A model generated the notes under the pieces. It was not told the DNA's origin. It saw only the letters and a list, made by a program, of their open reading frames with translations, and made no database searches. A stretch of 64,000 nt of DNA from Cenococcum geophilum 1.58 (Eukaryota > Ascomycota > Dothideomycetes > Gloniales > Gloniaceae): positions 1-64,000 of the forward strand of contig KV748283.1 in NCBI GenBank assembly GCA_001692895.1, in the 5' to 3' direction. Every line of letters starts with the position of its first letter. The first letter of the stretch is position 1. The position numbers and the translations under genes were made by a program. Below, one piece after another: positions 9,801 through 21,880 of the stretch.

Positions 9801-11700
9801 ATTGTGCTAAGAGAGATTGCAGTACCTTTGCTAAAACAAATCGTATATTAGCCTACTGTTAAATAGTTAATCTAAATAGAGCTATTAAGCTGCTAAAGGG
9901 CTCAAACTTAAGGTTCTCCTGCTATAGATACTCCTGCGGCTCTAGTATCCGGCATAATACTATAGAAGACATTCGCTAAGTATCTATCGTTAAAGGAAAA
10001 CGCAGAGCTCTCCTTTAGCTCGTTAAAGATATCTAACTTTATAATAAAATGGAGTATAGATTAGTTATTAAGAACAGCAACGGTTTATATGCTATTTACC
10101 TCACCATACTTAGTAAAGTATTAGTTAGGTAAGTAGTCCTTAATTTCTATATCTATAAGGAGCTGTTCGGTCTTATTAACCTTACCCTTAAGGTCTTTTA
10201 CGCCTTTATATTAAACTAGGAAGCTTTAAAAGTAGGCCGCAGTAACCTTGCAATTTTTAACGTTTTTCATACTTTAATGGAACTTATTATATGCCTCTTT
10301 TTACTTATTAAGGGAGTGTCTAGTTAATTAGTAATTTGGCTTCTTATAAACGTAGCACTTTTTTTAGCAATTACTTTAAAATAAACCTCCATAAGGACCT
10401 CCATAATTACCTTATAGTTAACATTAATTATACCCTTTGCTATATTCCCTACTACGGCCGCTATATATTTAATTAGTCTAGTTATAATCGTGTTAGTTAG
10501 GAATACTTAGTTAGGTAGGGCTTTTAGTATAGAGCTGTTAAGATTCTTATGTTCGCATTATAGTACCTACGGCGGAGCGTAGCTCGGCATATACTTCTTT
10601 AAATATATTTATAGGTTTATATAGCGCTAAGTTATACTTAAGAACGCTATAGCATGCTAAGATAACCTAGTCCCTTAGGCTGTTTTTATTTTAGTAAGTT
10701 TTAGTAAGTCTACGTTGGATTTTCTAGAGTTTATTAAAGAGTAGTTAAAGGCACTCTAAATAAGTCTTTGTTGGGTTAGAAGCAATAACTCTTTAGAATA
10801 TAGTCTCTCGCCATTTAGATATATAAAGTTGGTAATTCTTATTAGTCTTAAAGTAGGCTCTAGTAAGCTAAAGCATTATATTAAAGCTATAGTTTTTACC
10901 CGTAATATAGTCGTAATAGAATATTGCTGCCCGTCCCTTTAATATAATAGAGAAAGCATAGTAGTACTAGTAGCATTAAATTCCGACCTTATTATAACAG
11001 TTATAGAAAACCTATAGTTTTGCTCCGAGTATATTATATAATTCTCCTCTAAACTTCTTCTCTTCGTCTAAATATACCTTTATTAGATTCATAACTTCTT
11101 ATAATAGAGGGTCACCGGTTAGCTAGAGTAGAGGAGCTAAAGGCGGCGGAGGTGGAGGATAAGTACCTCTAGGTAGGAGAGCACCTTTAGGTAGGAGAGT
11201 AGCGTTTTAGGGGTTTCGTTCTAAATTAAAATTGCCTTCTAAAGAATATAGGTTAGTTTTAGGTTTCTATAGTTAACATATAATCTTAACTTCCGTCTAT
11301 ACTAGTTCTTCTATACTAGTAATAACGGCCTAAATATTACTAGTAATTGGGTTACTGTTCTTAGCAATGTATACCCCATTCCTACGGAAGAAGTCTTAAA
11401 AATCCCAAATAATATCAATATTACTAAGTACTTAGGTGTTAGCGGTCTATCCTACGAAATCCTCCCTAAAATATTCCCACAGCTGTATATCGGCGTAGTG
11501 TTTACTTTAGTAGAATATAATACGGTGTAGAAGAAAGCTATTAACTTATTTTGCGGTATAAGTTGTTATATTAAAGGTAAATTCGTCCTAATTTTTATTA
11601 ATAAGTTTCGCGTACGAAGCTACCCCTAGTAGTAAGGAGTCTTCCCAGTCGTTTAAAGTAGGCGTAGCCATATTTTTAGAGGGAGGGAAGTATTATTGGC
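6850..11700 (-). pseudogene. Copia-A gag-pol remnant
   Basis: This is the decayed polyprotein region of a fungal Ty1/copia element. Approximate parts on the minus strand are gag (11300-10500), zinc-knuckle region near 10350, protease near 9930, integrase (9450-8900), reverse transcriptase (8450-7650) and RNase H (7350-6950). The recognisable integrase stretch VEQYYTLLRR with the following MAIKAINNSA lies at 9148-8927. All parts are matched by Copia-B and Copia-C, so they belong to one family. The frame is broken many times and cannot give a product. Confidence 0.8.
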
Positions 11701-12058
11701 GTAGGGATTGTCGTTTAGTACGCGTTCGTGATGTGTATTTATTGTTTGGTACGCGTTTATAACGTATATTTACGATTATAGGGCTTAGGACCAGTTTTAG
11801 CCTTAAATCGCAAAGACTCGTAAAGCGTGTTATTCTGCGTAATAGACGCAAGAATCCGTAATCTTAAAAAGGCTTAGGACCAGTTCTAGCCTTTAGATCC
11901 TTAGATTTATAGAAGAGTTCTATTTAAGATTTAGGACCAGTTCTGACCTTAAAAGACAGCTTCCTTTAGCACGAGTAGCACTAGTATAGTGGCTTATCTC
12001 TTCTTAGTGGAATACCTAGCTGCTCTATGGTATAACAGTGAAGTTAACTACTAATTAG

Positions 12059-12255
12059 TATTAGTTACACAAGGGGGATATCACGTAGCTACGGTTCGTA
12101 AATAGTATGATAATTATTCTGTATTCTTCTTAAAGAAAGGGGTAAGGAACTTAAGGTTCCTTACCACGCTAGTGCCGCGGCGGCACGTGATGGCAACTTG
12201 CCACACGTGACGGCAATATGCCTTATATGGTGACCATTTGCCTTTATTCTTAACA
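12059..12255 (-). repeat. Copia-A 5' LTR
   Basis: 197 bp, matching 6230-6426 with about ten transitions. It contains the LTR hairpin at 12141-12165. The internal region starts to its left with a likely primer-binding stretch. Confidence 0.9.
12141..12165. other. LTR hairpin (Copia-A)
   Basis: Perfect 10-bp arms GGTAAGGAAC and GTTCCTTACC enclose the loop TTAAG. The same position in Copia-B (13306-13330) and Copia-C (63675-63699) also folds. A role in RNA processing, 3' end formation or packaging is possible but not shown. Confidence 0.7.
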
Positions 12256-12521
12256 GTTATAGTCTATCCCCTTACTAAAAGGAGCTATATTTAAAATAGA
12301 TAACCGCTAGATTATTCTATACTCCCTATATTTATCCACAAAGTATTATACTTATATAAATATTAAGATCTATACCTTTATATAGTCCGTTAAGTATATC
12401 TATAAATATATATATAAGGGGAACAACTATACTACTTTACGGCTTATTAACGGTGATAAGGTAAGCTAGTATTTATAGGGCCGTTATATTTATAACGGGA
12501 CTAGCCTAGTTATAGTAGGAA
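12256..12521 (+). pseudogene. Helitron Rep/helicase gene, part 3
   Basis: After the 5-bp duplication left by Copia-A (12256-12260) the Helitron protein resumes. It carries the conserved stretch that ends the N-terminal homology block (LSTKYYTYINIKIYTFI, SVKYIYKYIYKG, then LRLINGDKVS and GRYI). The match to fungal Helitron proteins is clear. The PIF1-type helicase domain that should follow is absent, because Gypsy-Y begins at about 12522 and the remaining part of the Helitron is not found in the window. Stops are scattered, as in parts 1 and 2. Confidence 0.78.
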
Positions 12522-12829
12522 TGTCTTAATAAAACACTTAACAGATAAATTCTAACGCTTTAACCAAATTCTGCTAGCTTAATTAACTTCTGCCAAATTC
12601 TGCTAGATTAATTAAATTCTACTAAAGTCTGTCGAAGACCGCGTACGTATATATGCACGTATTAACCACCAAGCCCCTAACTATTTAATTATATAATTCT
12701 CTTATTATTTCCTTCTCTTCTTTACGTAATGTCTTATTCTTAGCAAGAGCTATATACCCTTAGATTTAAATAGAATTTATATTATTCCTTTAAATCTTCT
12801 CTAAAGTCTCTTCGCGCGATTATATTACA
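12522..12829 (+). repeat. Putative 5' LTR of Gypsy-Y
   Basis: The start TGTCTTAA at 12522 directly abuts Helitron coding DNA, and an end near 12829 (ATTATATTACA) precedes the gag start region. The word CCAAATTCTGCTAG occurs twice inside. With no second LTR in the window the limits are tentative. Confidence 0.5.
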
Positions 12830-13236
12830 TTACGTTAAAACAACTACTATTAAAATGGTAAACGAACTTAAACCCTCCGCGTTAACCATAAGTATTATAG
12901 CCCTAGTTAGGGAACAGTTAACTATAATACAACAGTCCTTTATAGATACTTTAGCATAATAGCAAGTAATATTAAAACCTTAGCACTAGTAATTAATAGA
13001 AGTAATCTATAAAAAACTCCGTAATCTTAAAGCACTTATATTAAAGACCCTAATAGTAACACTTATAAATAAAATTAAAATAACTATATATAAACCTAAC
13101 CCGTTAAATATAAACCCTAAACTAGTAATAATAGCTTAATCCGTACCTATAACGAACCTAGTACCTACTATAAAATTTAAAAGGCTCCCTAACCCTCTAA
13201 TATTTAATAGAAATTAAAATAACCTATATCCCTTTA

Positions 13237-13422
13237 TGTCGGGAATGAGGTAAGTTGCCGTCGCATAAAGTATATTGCCGTCACATATCGACGTGGCCCT
13301 AGCGTGGTAAGGAACCTTAAGTTCCTTACCCCTTTCCTTATTCCTATTAATAACAATTAACCAACATTACTGTAACCCTACTTAAGTAGTCGTTATTAGT
13401 AAGTCACCCTGTGTTTTTAATA
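13237..13422 (+). repeat. Copia-B 5' LTR
   Basis: 186 bp, starting TGTCGGG and ending TTTAATA (RIP form of a CCAACA end). It carries the LTR hairpin at 13306-13330. CTGATTAGTGGTTAA follows directly and is the probable primer-binding region. Confidence 0.9.
13306..13330. other. LTR hairpin (Copia-B)
   Basis: Arms GGTAAGGAAC and GTTCCTTACC enclose CTTAA in this orientation. The arms are identical to those in Copia-A. Confidence 0.7.
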
Positions 13423-13799
13423 CTGATTAGTGGTTAAATATATAGTTAACTATAGAGCAGCTAGGTTTTCGAATAGAAGAGATAGTCTTGTATAGGGGTG
13501 CTATATGCGCTTATATGGAATGGATCCCGGCGATACTATACTACCTTAGACTTACGGAAAACTAGTAATAAAAGTGTTACTAAGTACTAGGAGATACTAA
13601 GTTGCGTCTATTACGCAGAATAACTACGTTTATAAAGATTTGGTCAAGTACTTTAGGTTAGAAGTGTTACTAAACCTATAGTCCTAAAATTAATATTTAA
13701 AACGCGTTAAACAACTACGCATATGAAGATTTGGTTAAGTACTTTAGGTTAGAAGTATTACTAAACCTATAGTCCTAAAGTTAACGTCTAAAACGCGTT

Positions 13800-16700
13800 A
13801 ATAATATCTTAATTGCCTATCTTTTAATAGTAAACCTATAAGATTCTATAAAGCCAAAAACCCTACCTACCTTTGACGTATAATACCCTATTAATTTTAT
13901 ACCTACTATAGCGTTAACCTACCTAAAGAAGTATAAGAAAAGCATTAACCCGGAGATATGGGATATAAATATTAACCCTATAAACGCCGAGGAATAGGAC
14001 CTAAACGGATTCTTAGTATACCGTATAGTATACTATACAGATAGCGAATATAACGATACTAAGCTATAGTGTTATATAAAGGAGGACTTTATTAGATGGA
14101 TAAAGGAAATATAGGCTCTTATAAAGAAGGATATCGTATAAGACTTCCATAACTTCCTTTAGGAGAATAGAGTATTTATCCCTATAGATAGGGGTGCTAT
14201 TAGAGATAATATCTAGAAGTAAGTTATTAACGCAAAAGAAGAGCACGAATGGACTCTATAAGAGGTTAAGCACTAACTACGCACTAAGAGGAAGCTTAAC
14301 TTATAATGGAATCTAAATAATACGCTAATAGAGACGCGCTCTAATTCTATTACTCTAGGCATAAGTTCTTATATTCCGTATTTATTGCTTCCACCTCTAT
14401 CTCTAGCTCCCTAGGATCCACTAATTTAACTAATAACGTTAACTACTACCCCTTAAGAGTAAGCGCAAGATCCCCTTGCTTCGCGATTTAATAACCTTTA
14501 AACTCTACTATAGGAAGATTAAGTACCACGCCGTGTTCCACTAAGCCCTATATCTCTACTACAGCCTATAAAGCAATCCCCACCTTAATTTCTAATGTAA
14601 TTTTAACGTGGTTTAATACTACTTAGAGATATTTTAAAAATGCTTATAAAGCTTACAAAGCTCTATACGGACTAGGAGAAGAAGTTTAGTAGGGAACTAT
14701 ATAACATCCTTAATTTAAAGCTATGTATCTTTTATAACTGTTATTAGAAGGTTAGACTAGAACCTAACTAATATTATAACGCCTATTCCGTTATACTTAA
14801 GGGCCGCGCTAGTACCTTTTATTATAATCATTTAGCAGGAAAAGGATATAATTTTAACCAAATAATATATAAGATAAGATGCTACTTTAAAACAGAAGAG
14901 AATAAGCAGTAATATATATCGGAGTAAAGAGAGACTACCTTCCCAAGAATTATTGCTACAAACTTAGGTATCTCTCGGCTTAATTATCTTCAAAAGCTCT
15001 TCGATTAACTTTAGATAATTTAGCATAGTTTATCTAAATTATATTAAGAGGACCTTAGCCTACGCAATTAAGTTATTAGCGTATGCTAAGGTATTAAAGA
15101 ATATAATCTTACTCTCTTTAACCTTATAAGTACTTATAAAGGAGTATATACTTAATTAAGATCCTCTATTAGCACCACTTTATACTCTTAAGAAGTATAG
15201 CAATTTAACGCCTAATTCTAACCTACCTTAATTGACCTGGCTGACTAATATAATTATAACTGGACTGATTAAATATATAGTAGACGTAGTAGGGGATATA
15301 GTAAAGGGTACGATTAACGTTGACTATAAGGCAATTATGGAGGTCCTTATAGAGGTTTACTTCGGAGCGATTATTAAAAGAAGTGCTACGTTTATAAGAA
15401 GCTAAATTACTAGTTAACTAGACACCCTCTTAATAGACGAAAGGAGGTATATAATAGGTTTCGCCAGAGCGTATAAAACGTCGGAAACTAAGAGGTTACT
15501 ATAGCCTACTTTTAAAACTTTCTGGTTTAATATAAAGGCGAAGAAGATCTTAAGGGTAAGGTTAATGAGGCCAAATAGCTCCTTATAGATATGGAAATTA
15601 AGGACTACTCTCCTAACTAATACTTTACTAAGTATAGTAAGGTAAATGGTATACAAACCGTCGCTATCCTTAATAACCAATCTACGCTCCATTCTATTAT
15701 AAAGTTAGATATCTTTAATAAGCTAAAGGAAAGTTCCGCGTTCTCCTTTAACAATAGATACTTAACGAACGTCTTCTATAGCATTATACCAGATATTAGA
15801 GCCGCAGGAGTATCTATAGCAGGAGAGCCTTAAGTTTAAGCTCTTTAGTAGCTTAATAGCTCTGTTTAAATTAACTAATTAATAGCAGGCTAATATATAA
15901 TTCGCTTTAGTAAGGGTACTATAATCTCTCTTAGCATAATTAAGGTCCAAACCCCGTTAAGATATATTACTTTCTATATTATCCCCACAAACACCCTATT
16001 CCTATTCTATATCTAAGATATAGACAAATTAGGTATTAAGCTTAATAACCTTAAGAATATGCTTATCTAGGGAGATAATTAGATGCCCGTTATACGCAAG
16101 TAGGGTTACCCTTAGTTGCTCCTTTAATAGCTAGAAAGGAGCGTTACTTAAAGCCACCTAACCAAGTCAGAGTTACGTTAACTACACTATCGTTTTAGCC
16201 ACCTATCTGTTTACTAATTACTTAGGGTCCTTTAGCAAGTAGGTTATAAAGTTAAGGTTAAGGTAATTAAATATCTTATAAAGTACTACTACCACTACTA
16301 AATAAACTAGAAGTTTCTTAGCCGATTTAAGTTTACTCTTAAAGACAACTACAACTTTAACTTCTATATCATTATAGATGTTATATATCTTAGCGGTAAG
16401 CCAGTACTCTAAGTTATTAACTTCTTAACCTCCTTCTAAGCCGCACGCTTTTTAAAAGATATATTAGCTCGGAACGTATAGGATACTCTTTAATTATACT
16501 AGATTAATGTCTACCTAAGACCCCCTAATTAAATCATTTACGATATAGGAAAGAACTTCTTATCTACGGAGTTTTAATAATAGGTAAAGGTAATAATAAT
16601 TAAGGTTAAGGAAGTCCCTATTAAGGCATATAATAGTGTCGGAAAAGTAAAATAATATTATACGCTATTACGCCGCGTATATAAGATCATTTCTTTAAAA

Positions 16701-18960
16701 CTAAAGGGTGCTAGTAAAGAGCTTATCCTATAGATGGCTGTTAAGGCTGTTAATAATACCGCTGGCCTAGATAGGCTCGTACCTACGTTGCTAGTCTTTG
16801 GCGCCTACCCTTAAATAACTAATAATTCTCTACTATCTCCCTTTATTGTGTAATAAGCTAAGGCTATTTATAAGGTAACGAAGGAGGTATAACGTCTTTA
16901 TGCTACGCGCTAAGTTAACGACGTACTAGGAATAAGAAATAGCCTAAACACCTTAATTACGCTTAATCTGCCACTCTAATTGGAGGTACGCGTATAGTGT
17001 AAAAAGGGAGGATAGTTAGGCCTATATAAACTTATTGTAATTAATAGTTAAACTTATACTCTTTAGATGCCCTATAGACCCACTTAATTCCGCTTAATTA
17101 TTATTAAGCCCTACTATAGGGATAATAGCTCTAAGCCTTTACAGGATGCCCTAGAGGATACCCTAGAGGAGAACTATGATTAACGTGCTTTAGAAGGCGA
17201 AGGCAATTCTAATATAATTGTAGTAGACGTACCGCAACTATAACGCGGTAGAGGTCGCCTAAAGGGATTACAAAATCGCCAATATCTTATTAATTTCGAA
17301 GAGCAATTTATTATTACTATTAAGAATAGAGATAAACTATTAATGGCCTTTATAACAGCTAAAGAGAAGGCTGACTTTAAACTCGTAAAACAGCTCTAAA
17401 AGGAAGGCCGTATTATAACTTTAGGAGGTCCTTTCTAAGTATCTAACAAGTAGGAGATCGACAGTCTTATTATAAGAGGAGTCTTTAAATTTAAGAAATA
17501 TGACCCTACTAAGTTTGATAGAGTCCGTATATTTAAGTTAAGAATGGTTAATAAGATTAAAGGCAAAGCTACTAATACCCTATTTAAGAAGTTAAGGCTA
17601 GTTATTTAAGGTTATAANNATAANGGNAAGGAAGTAATNCTTANNNAATCCCCTATAATTTAANAAGCTAGTTAATAAGTTATTATTACGCTAGCTCCCT
17701 CCTTAATAAAGAATAGGATAGCGGTTTACCTATAAGATATTACTTAGGCCTATACCTAATTAGAGACGCGCCTTTAGCGCTTAATACTAGCATACCTTCT
17801 AGAGCAAATTCGCCACTAATATCCTGAGGATATGATTATGGTCGTACTTAAGCCATTATATAGAATTGCAGAGGTAGGAACTTATTGGTGGGCTACCTAT
17901 AGTAAGCACCATAAGGAGAAGCTTTTAATGACTACTTCTATATTTAATCCCTGCTTCCTTATTATAACTACGGGAACTCTATTTAGAATTATCGGCATAT
18001 AAACAGACGATATAATTATCTTAGGAGACGACTAATTCTTAGCTCTTAAAGAAGATAAGCTAGTAAAGGTAAACCTTATAGCAAAGCCAAAGGAAAGACT
18101 TAACTTAGCAACACTATTATTCTTTAATAGATGTATCCTCTCCCTAAATAAGGGCTCTATTGCTCTACGCCAGAAGGGTTAAGGCAAGAAGATTAACGTT
18201 ATTAACGTTAATTCTTTAAAGTAAGGATATATAGAGTAACGCGCTTATAGAGCTTATATGGCTTCTATCTATTAACCTAAGGCTTCCTTTAATCTCTTTA
18301 TTGCCGCTTAATACTAGGAACTAACTAAGGATAATGTTCTTACCCTAAATAAGCGTCTTTTCTAGCAAATAAACCATCTTAATAGGGGACTACTCTACGT
18401 GCCTATTAACCTTCCTACCGCTAAGCTCTTTGTATTTGTTAATAGATCGTTTATAAATAATAAAGATTTTAGCTTTTAGCTAGGATATAAGATTATTATT
18501 ATAAACGAATCTACTAGAGAGAATAACTTTATAATCTATAGCAACCTTATTTATTAGAGCTTAACTAAGAGTAAGTGCGTTACTTAAAGCGTTCTAGCGT
18601 TAGAAATATATAGAATGGTCGGCGGAGTTAATATAGTAATTGCAATTGGAACTACCCTTAAGATAATTATAGACCGGCTTAAACTTCCCGCTATCCCTAT
18701 AATCGTATACACTAACTTATATTCCCTCTATAAGTGTTTAGTTAAGCTTAGTACTATAAAGGAGAAGCGTTTTATAATTAATATTATAGCACTTTAGCAG
18801 TCCTATAAGCGTTAAGAACTCTTTAAGATCTAATAGATTAATGGCTAAAATAACCTAGTAGATATAATAATAAAGGCAAACCTAAATAAGGCACTAGAGA
18901 TATTTATTAATATAAATACTCTATATATATAAGTTAAAGGTTAGGTTAAGAGGGAAATTT
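13800..18960 (+). pseudogene. Copia-B gag-pol remnant
   Basis: Decayed copia polyprotein region. Approximate parts: gag 14300-15200, zinc-knuckle region about 15380-15450, protease about 15780-15840, integrase 16230-16830, reverse transcriptase 17370-18080 and RNase H 18380-18800. The open piece at 18615-18797 (MVGGVNIVIAIGTTLKIII) is the part of RNase H that fungal copia elements share. It is matched throughout by Copia-A and Copia-C in inverted orientation. Many breaks; no product expected. Confidence 0.82.
17618..17664. other. Cluster of nine ambiguous bases
   Basis: N occurs at 17618, 17619, 17624, 17627, 17639, 17644-17646 and 17664 within the reverse transcriptase part of Copia-B. They are scattered single bases rather than a gap. 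This suggests conflicting reads from related copies, not an unsequenced join. Confidence 0.9.
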
Positions 18961-19311
18961 AAAGAAGTTAAGATCTTATAGAACTTTAACCGCCGGTTAA
19001 AGTTATTTAATTAGTTAGATTCTTGCTAAGAGCGCCGCGCCTAATTAATTTAGGTGGCGGTATAGACTTCTACTAACTAATTAGGATTTTCTATGCCCGG
19101 TATAGAAAATCGCTATTAGCTTGCTTACTACTAGCATCTTAGCGGCCCACCCGTCTTCGCGTTATCTACTAAATTCTGCCAACTACCGCATTATCGTATA
19201 TTGTTTGGTTTTATTGCATATTGTTTGGTTTTGTTATATATTGTTTGGTATTATTATATATTATCTGTTTGTATATATATATATAGCAACCACAAAAAGA
19301 AGAGTTACTAG

Positions 19312-19497
19312 TGTTAGGAATAAGGCAAGTTGCCGTCGCATAAAGTATATTGCCGTCACGTGTTAACGTGGCCCTAGCGTAGTAAGGAACCTTAAGTTCC
19401 TTACCCCTTTCCTTATTCCTATTAATAACAATCAACTAATATCACTATAACCCTACTCAAGTAGTTGTTATTAGTGAGTCACCCTATGTTTCTAATA
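19312..19497 (+). repeat. Copia-B 3' LTR
   Basis: 186 bp, starting TGTTAGG and ending CTAATA. It matches 13237-13422 with transitions only. Confidence 0.9.
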
Positions 19498-21103
19498 CTT
19501 TATAACTAAGCTCCGTCTTAAACCCCTAATAAACTATAATTAATACCCTACTAAAGCTAGTAAGATTAGCTATGGAATATCTTATTTAAGCAAAAACGCT
19601 ATATAAACTATAGACCCATTCTTCTATAATAGCACCTTCGTTAATTTTAAAATCTTTATTTCTTTATTAAAATAAATAAATAATAACGCCAGCCGTAAAT
19701 ATACAGCTGTTACTAAATTTAAAAACCTATAATAACGGAACCGAGACTTTACTAGCTTCTTTTCGGAATTTTTAGGCCTTATTAGTAAACTAGATTAGAA
19801 TAAAGCCGCTAAAGTTACTGCTCTCTATTAAGCTATTTTAGATAAAATTAAAGCATAGTTAATAGGTAGAGAACTACCAAAGGACTTACCTAAATTTGCT
19901 ATAATATATTAACAAATTAATAAGGACCTTTAATATAATAAATAGACTTATTCCCTAAAGCTAACTACACCTTATATTTAAAACTCTATAAACCTAATAT
20001 ATACCCTAAAGCGTAATCTATCTCTAAAACTAAAAAGCCCTATATATAACCCTATGGACCTTAATACTACTTAATCCTATATACCCTTAGGAACCAATAA
20101 ACAAAAAAATATAAGCTATAAATAGGGAATGCTTTAGATGTAGTAAAAAGGGATATATTTAAAGAAATTGCTAAACTTACCCTTTTAAAAAGGTCCAACG
20201 TAGTTCCTCTTAGTTTATAAATTATACTTATTTTATAAATTATACTTAGTCGCTATAAAGTATCTTACCTTTAGTTAATTTAGAAAATAAATCGTCCTAG
20301 GGCTAAGTCGCGTTTTAAGATAAGAAGTAGAAGAGTATAAGTATTTAGGCTCTTTTAGCGCTAATATATAATATAACTCCCTTAATATACTTAGCGAAAT
20401 TTAAATACTTAGAAAATAGAAGGAAGTATAAATCCTTATAGATAGCAAAGCCACTAGTATAGGCTTTATTAATATAAACTACGCAAAAACTTAACGCTTA
20501 AATTTAAAGAAACTTAATAAGCCTTAAGGCCTATGAGGCTTTAATAATAAGCCTTTAATATATAGCGAACTAATATACTACGCTCTTATAAAGATATAGA
20601 TAAGCAAATACCTTAAATACGTTTCCCTATTTATAATACCCTTAAAGTATTATAAAGTAATACTTAGATATGGATAGCTAAAATAATATAACCCTTTAAT
20701 TAGCTGGGATAAAGAAATACTAAAATTCTGTATAACTTACTGCCGAAATTATTACTTAAAATACTACTTGCCCTATAAATATACACACAACTATTTAAAT
20801 TTAATATAATACAAATTACCCTTACTATAAACCTTAAACTAATATAATAAAGTTATAACTACTAATTATAGTAAAGAATGCGAAGGTAATATATTAAAAC
20901 CCCTTAAAATTTATATAATATAAGCCACACCCTTTTATTTATTGGTAAGAAAATAAGACTATAAGATCTTTATTATAATACTGGAAGATATTAAAAAGGC
21001 ATTAGAACTAAAGTAATATATTAACCCCTAACCACTTATACTTAAAGAATATTACAATCTAATTAATACGTTTAAGAAATAATTTATAAACTAACTACCC
21101 CCG

Positions 21104-21288
21104 TGTTACGGCTCGTACAAATGCCTCTAAACCGAAGCTTGTAGAATGCTGTGTTACGAAGATACTAAGCTAAGGAGCAGAGAAGGTCGAGGAAAGGATA
21201 GGTCTATATACACGAGCCAAGTCTCTAAGCGAGCCCCTGACTAGGCTGCATGTAGACGTCGCAGGGGCAGTGCCCCAGCGCCGTCACA
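21104..21288 (+). mobile_element. Solo LTR of the small non-autonomous LTR family
   Basis: A 185-bp sequence TGTTACGG...GCCGTCACA is flanked by CCCCG on both sides (21099-21103 and 21289-21293). It resembles the LTRs of the element at 33979-35618 (shared ACGAAGATACTAAGCTAAGGAG and CTAGCGCCGTCACA-type words). It retains CA dinucleotides and stands out as GC-rich within Gypsy-Y. No internal region is present. Confidence 0.88.
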
Positions 21289-21458
21289 CCCCGCATTAAG
21301 ATAAGCACAATTTTAAGATAGAACTTAAACCTAATATAACGCTAAAGTTTGGCCCGTTATATAGTATATCGCAAGAAAAGCTACTTATAATATAATAATA
21401 CCTTAAAGAGTACCTAAAGAAAGGATTTATTCACCCTAGTTAATTACTATTCGCCTTA

Positions 21459-21880
21459 TATAACGGAACCTTGTAGTAGGAACTACAATAGGCTCGTTAT
21501 TAGGCTAGGTGTGTAGGTGATGTAAATTAAAGTTAACAACAAATAATAACTGGTGGAGTGGTTGCCTAATAGATTAACTCTAATTATATTCTAAGAATTA
21601 CTACAAAGAAGGAACTATCTAGGTAGGGATTGAGGGTCCTTAAATACACAACTATACTCCTATAAAATCCTTCTTATACGTAATAAACGTCTTATACGTA
21701 AGGTACGTAAGTTCCTTCCATTCCTCTTATTTAATACGTAGCATGTTATATAACCTCGGCTACTATTCCTCATTATATAGTTCTACCGGCTCTATCCTAA
21801 ACTGTGCCTAAATTAACCAACTAGCTTCTTCCAACTCCTCTCCTAGTAGTTGTAGCATCGTACTTAAAGCGTCCGTAACA
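21459..21880 (-). mobile_element. Solo LTR of Gypsy-X
   Basis: A 422-bp sequence, read on the minus strand, matches the 421-bp LTRs of Gypsy-X3. The duplication CCTTA flanks it (21454-21458 and 21881-21885). It lies within the reverse transcriptase region of Gypsy-Y, and no internal part is attached. Confidence 0.9.

Larger units (their letters stand above)
6230..12255 (-). mobile_element. Copia-A, complete Ty1/copia element
   Basis: This 6026-bp LTR retrotransposon is on the minus strand and inserted in the Helitron gene. Both LTRs are 197 bp (6230-6426 and 12059-12255), and the 5-bp duplication GTTAT flanks it (6225-6229 and 12256-12260). Element ends are TGTTGG...CCAACA. Read on the minus strand the order is gag, protease, integrase, reverse transcriptase, RNase H, which is the copia order. 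It looks whole in structure but its coding part is broken many times (dozens). By eye the two LTRs differ at 10 sites, all with T or A in the right copy where the left has C or G, as RIP would give. Age cannot be taken from a clock for that reason. Confidence 0.92.
13237..19497 (+). mobile_element. Copia-B, complete Ty1/copia element
   Basis: This 6261-bp plus-strand element is inserted in the gag region of Gypsy-Y. LTRs of 186 bp lie at 13237-13422 and 19312-19497, and the duplication CTTTA flanks it (13232-13236 and 19498-19502). Parts in order are gag, zinc knuckle, protease, integrase, reverse transcriptase and RNase H, the copia order. A purine-rich AAAAAGAAGAG lies just before the 3' LTR. 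The structure is whole, but the coding part is broken dozens of times. The LTRs differ at about 20 sites by eye, all transitions. Nine ambiguous bases lie in the reverse transcriptase region. Confidence 0.93.

Noticed and set aside
14064-15692. Minus-strand open frames at 14064-14246 and 15414-15692
   Set aside because: They are antisense to the Copia-B gag and protease region and have counterparts in the sister elements only as shadows.
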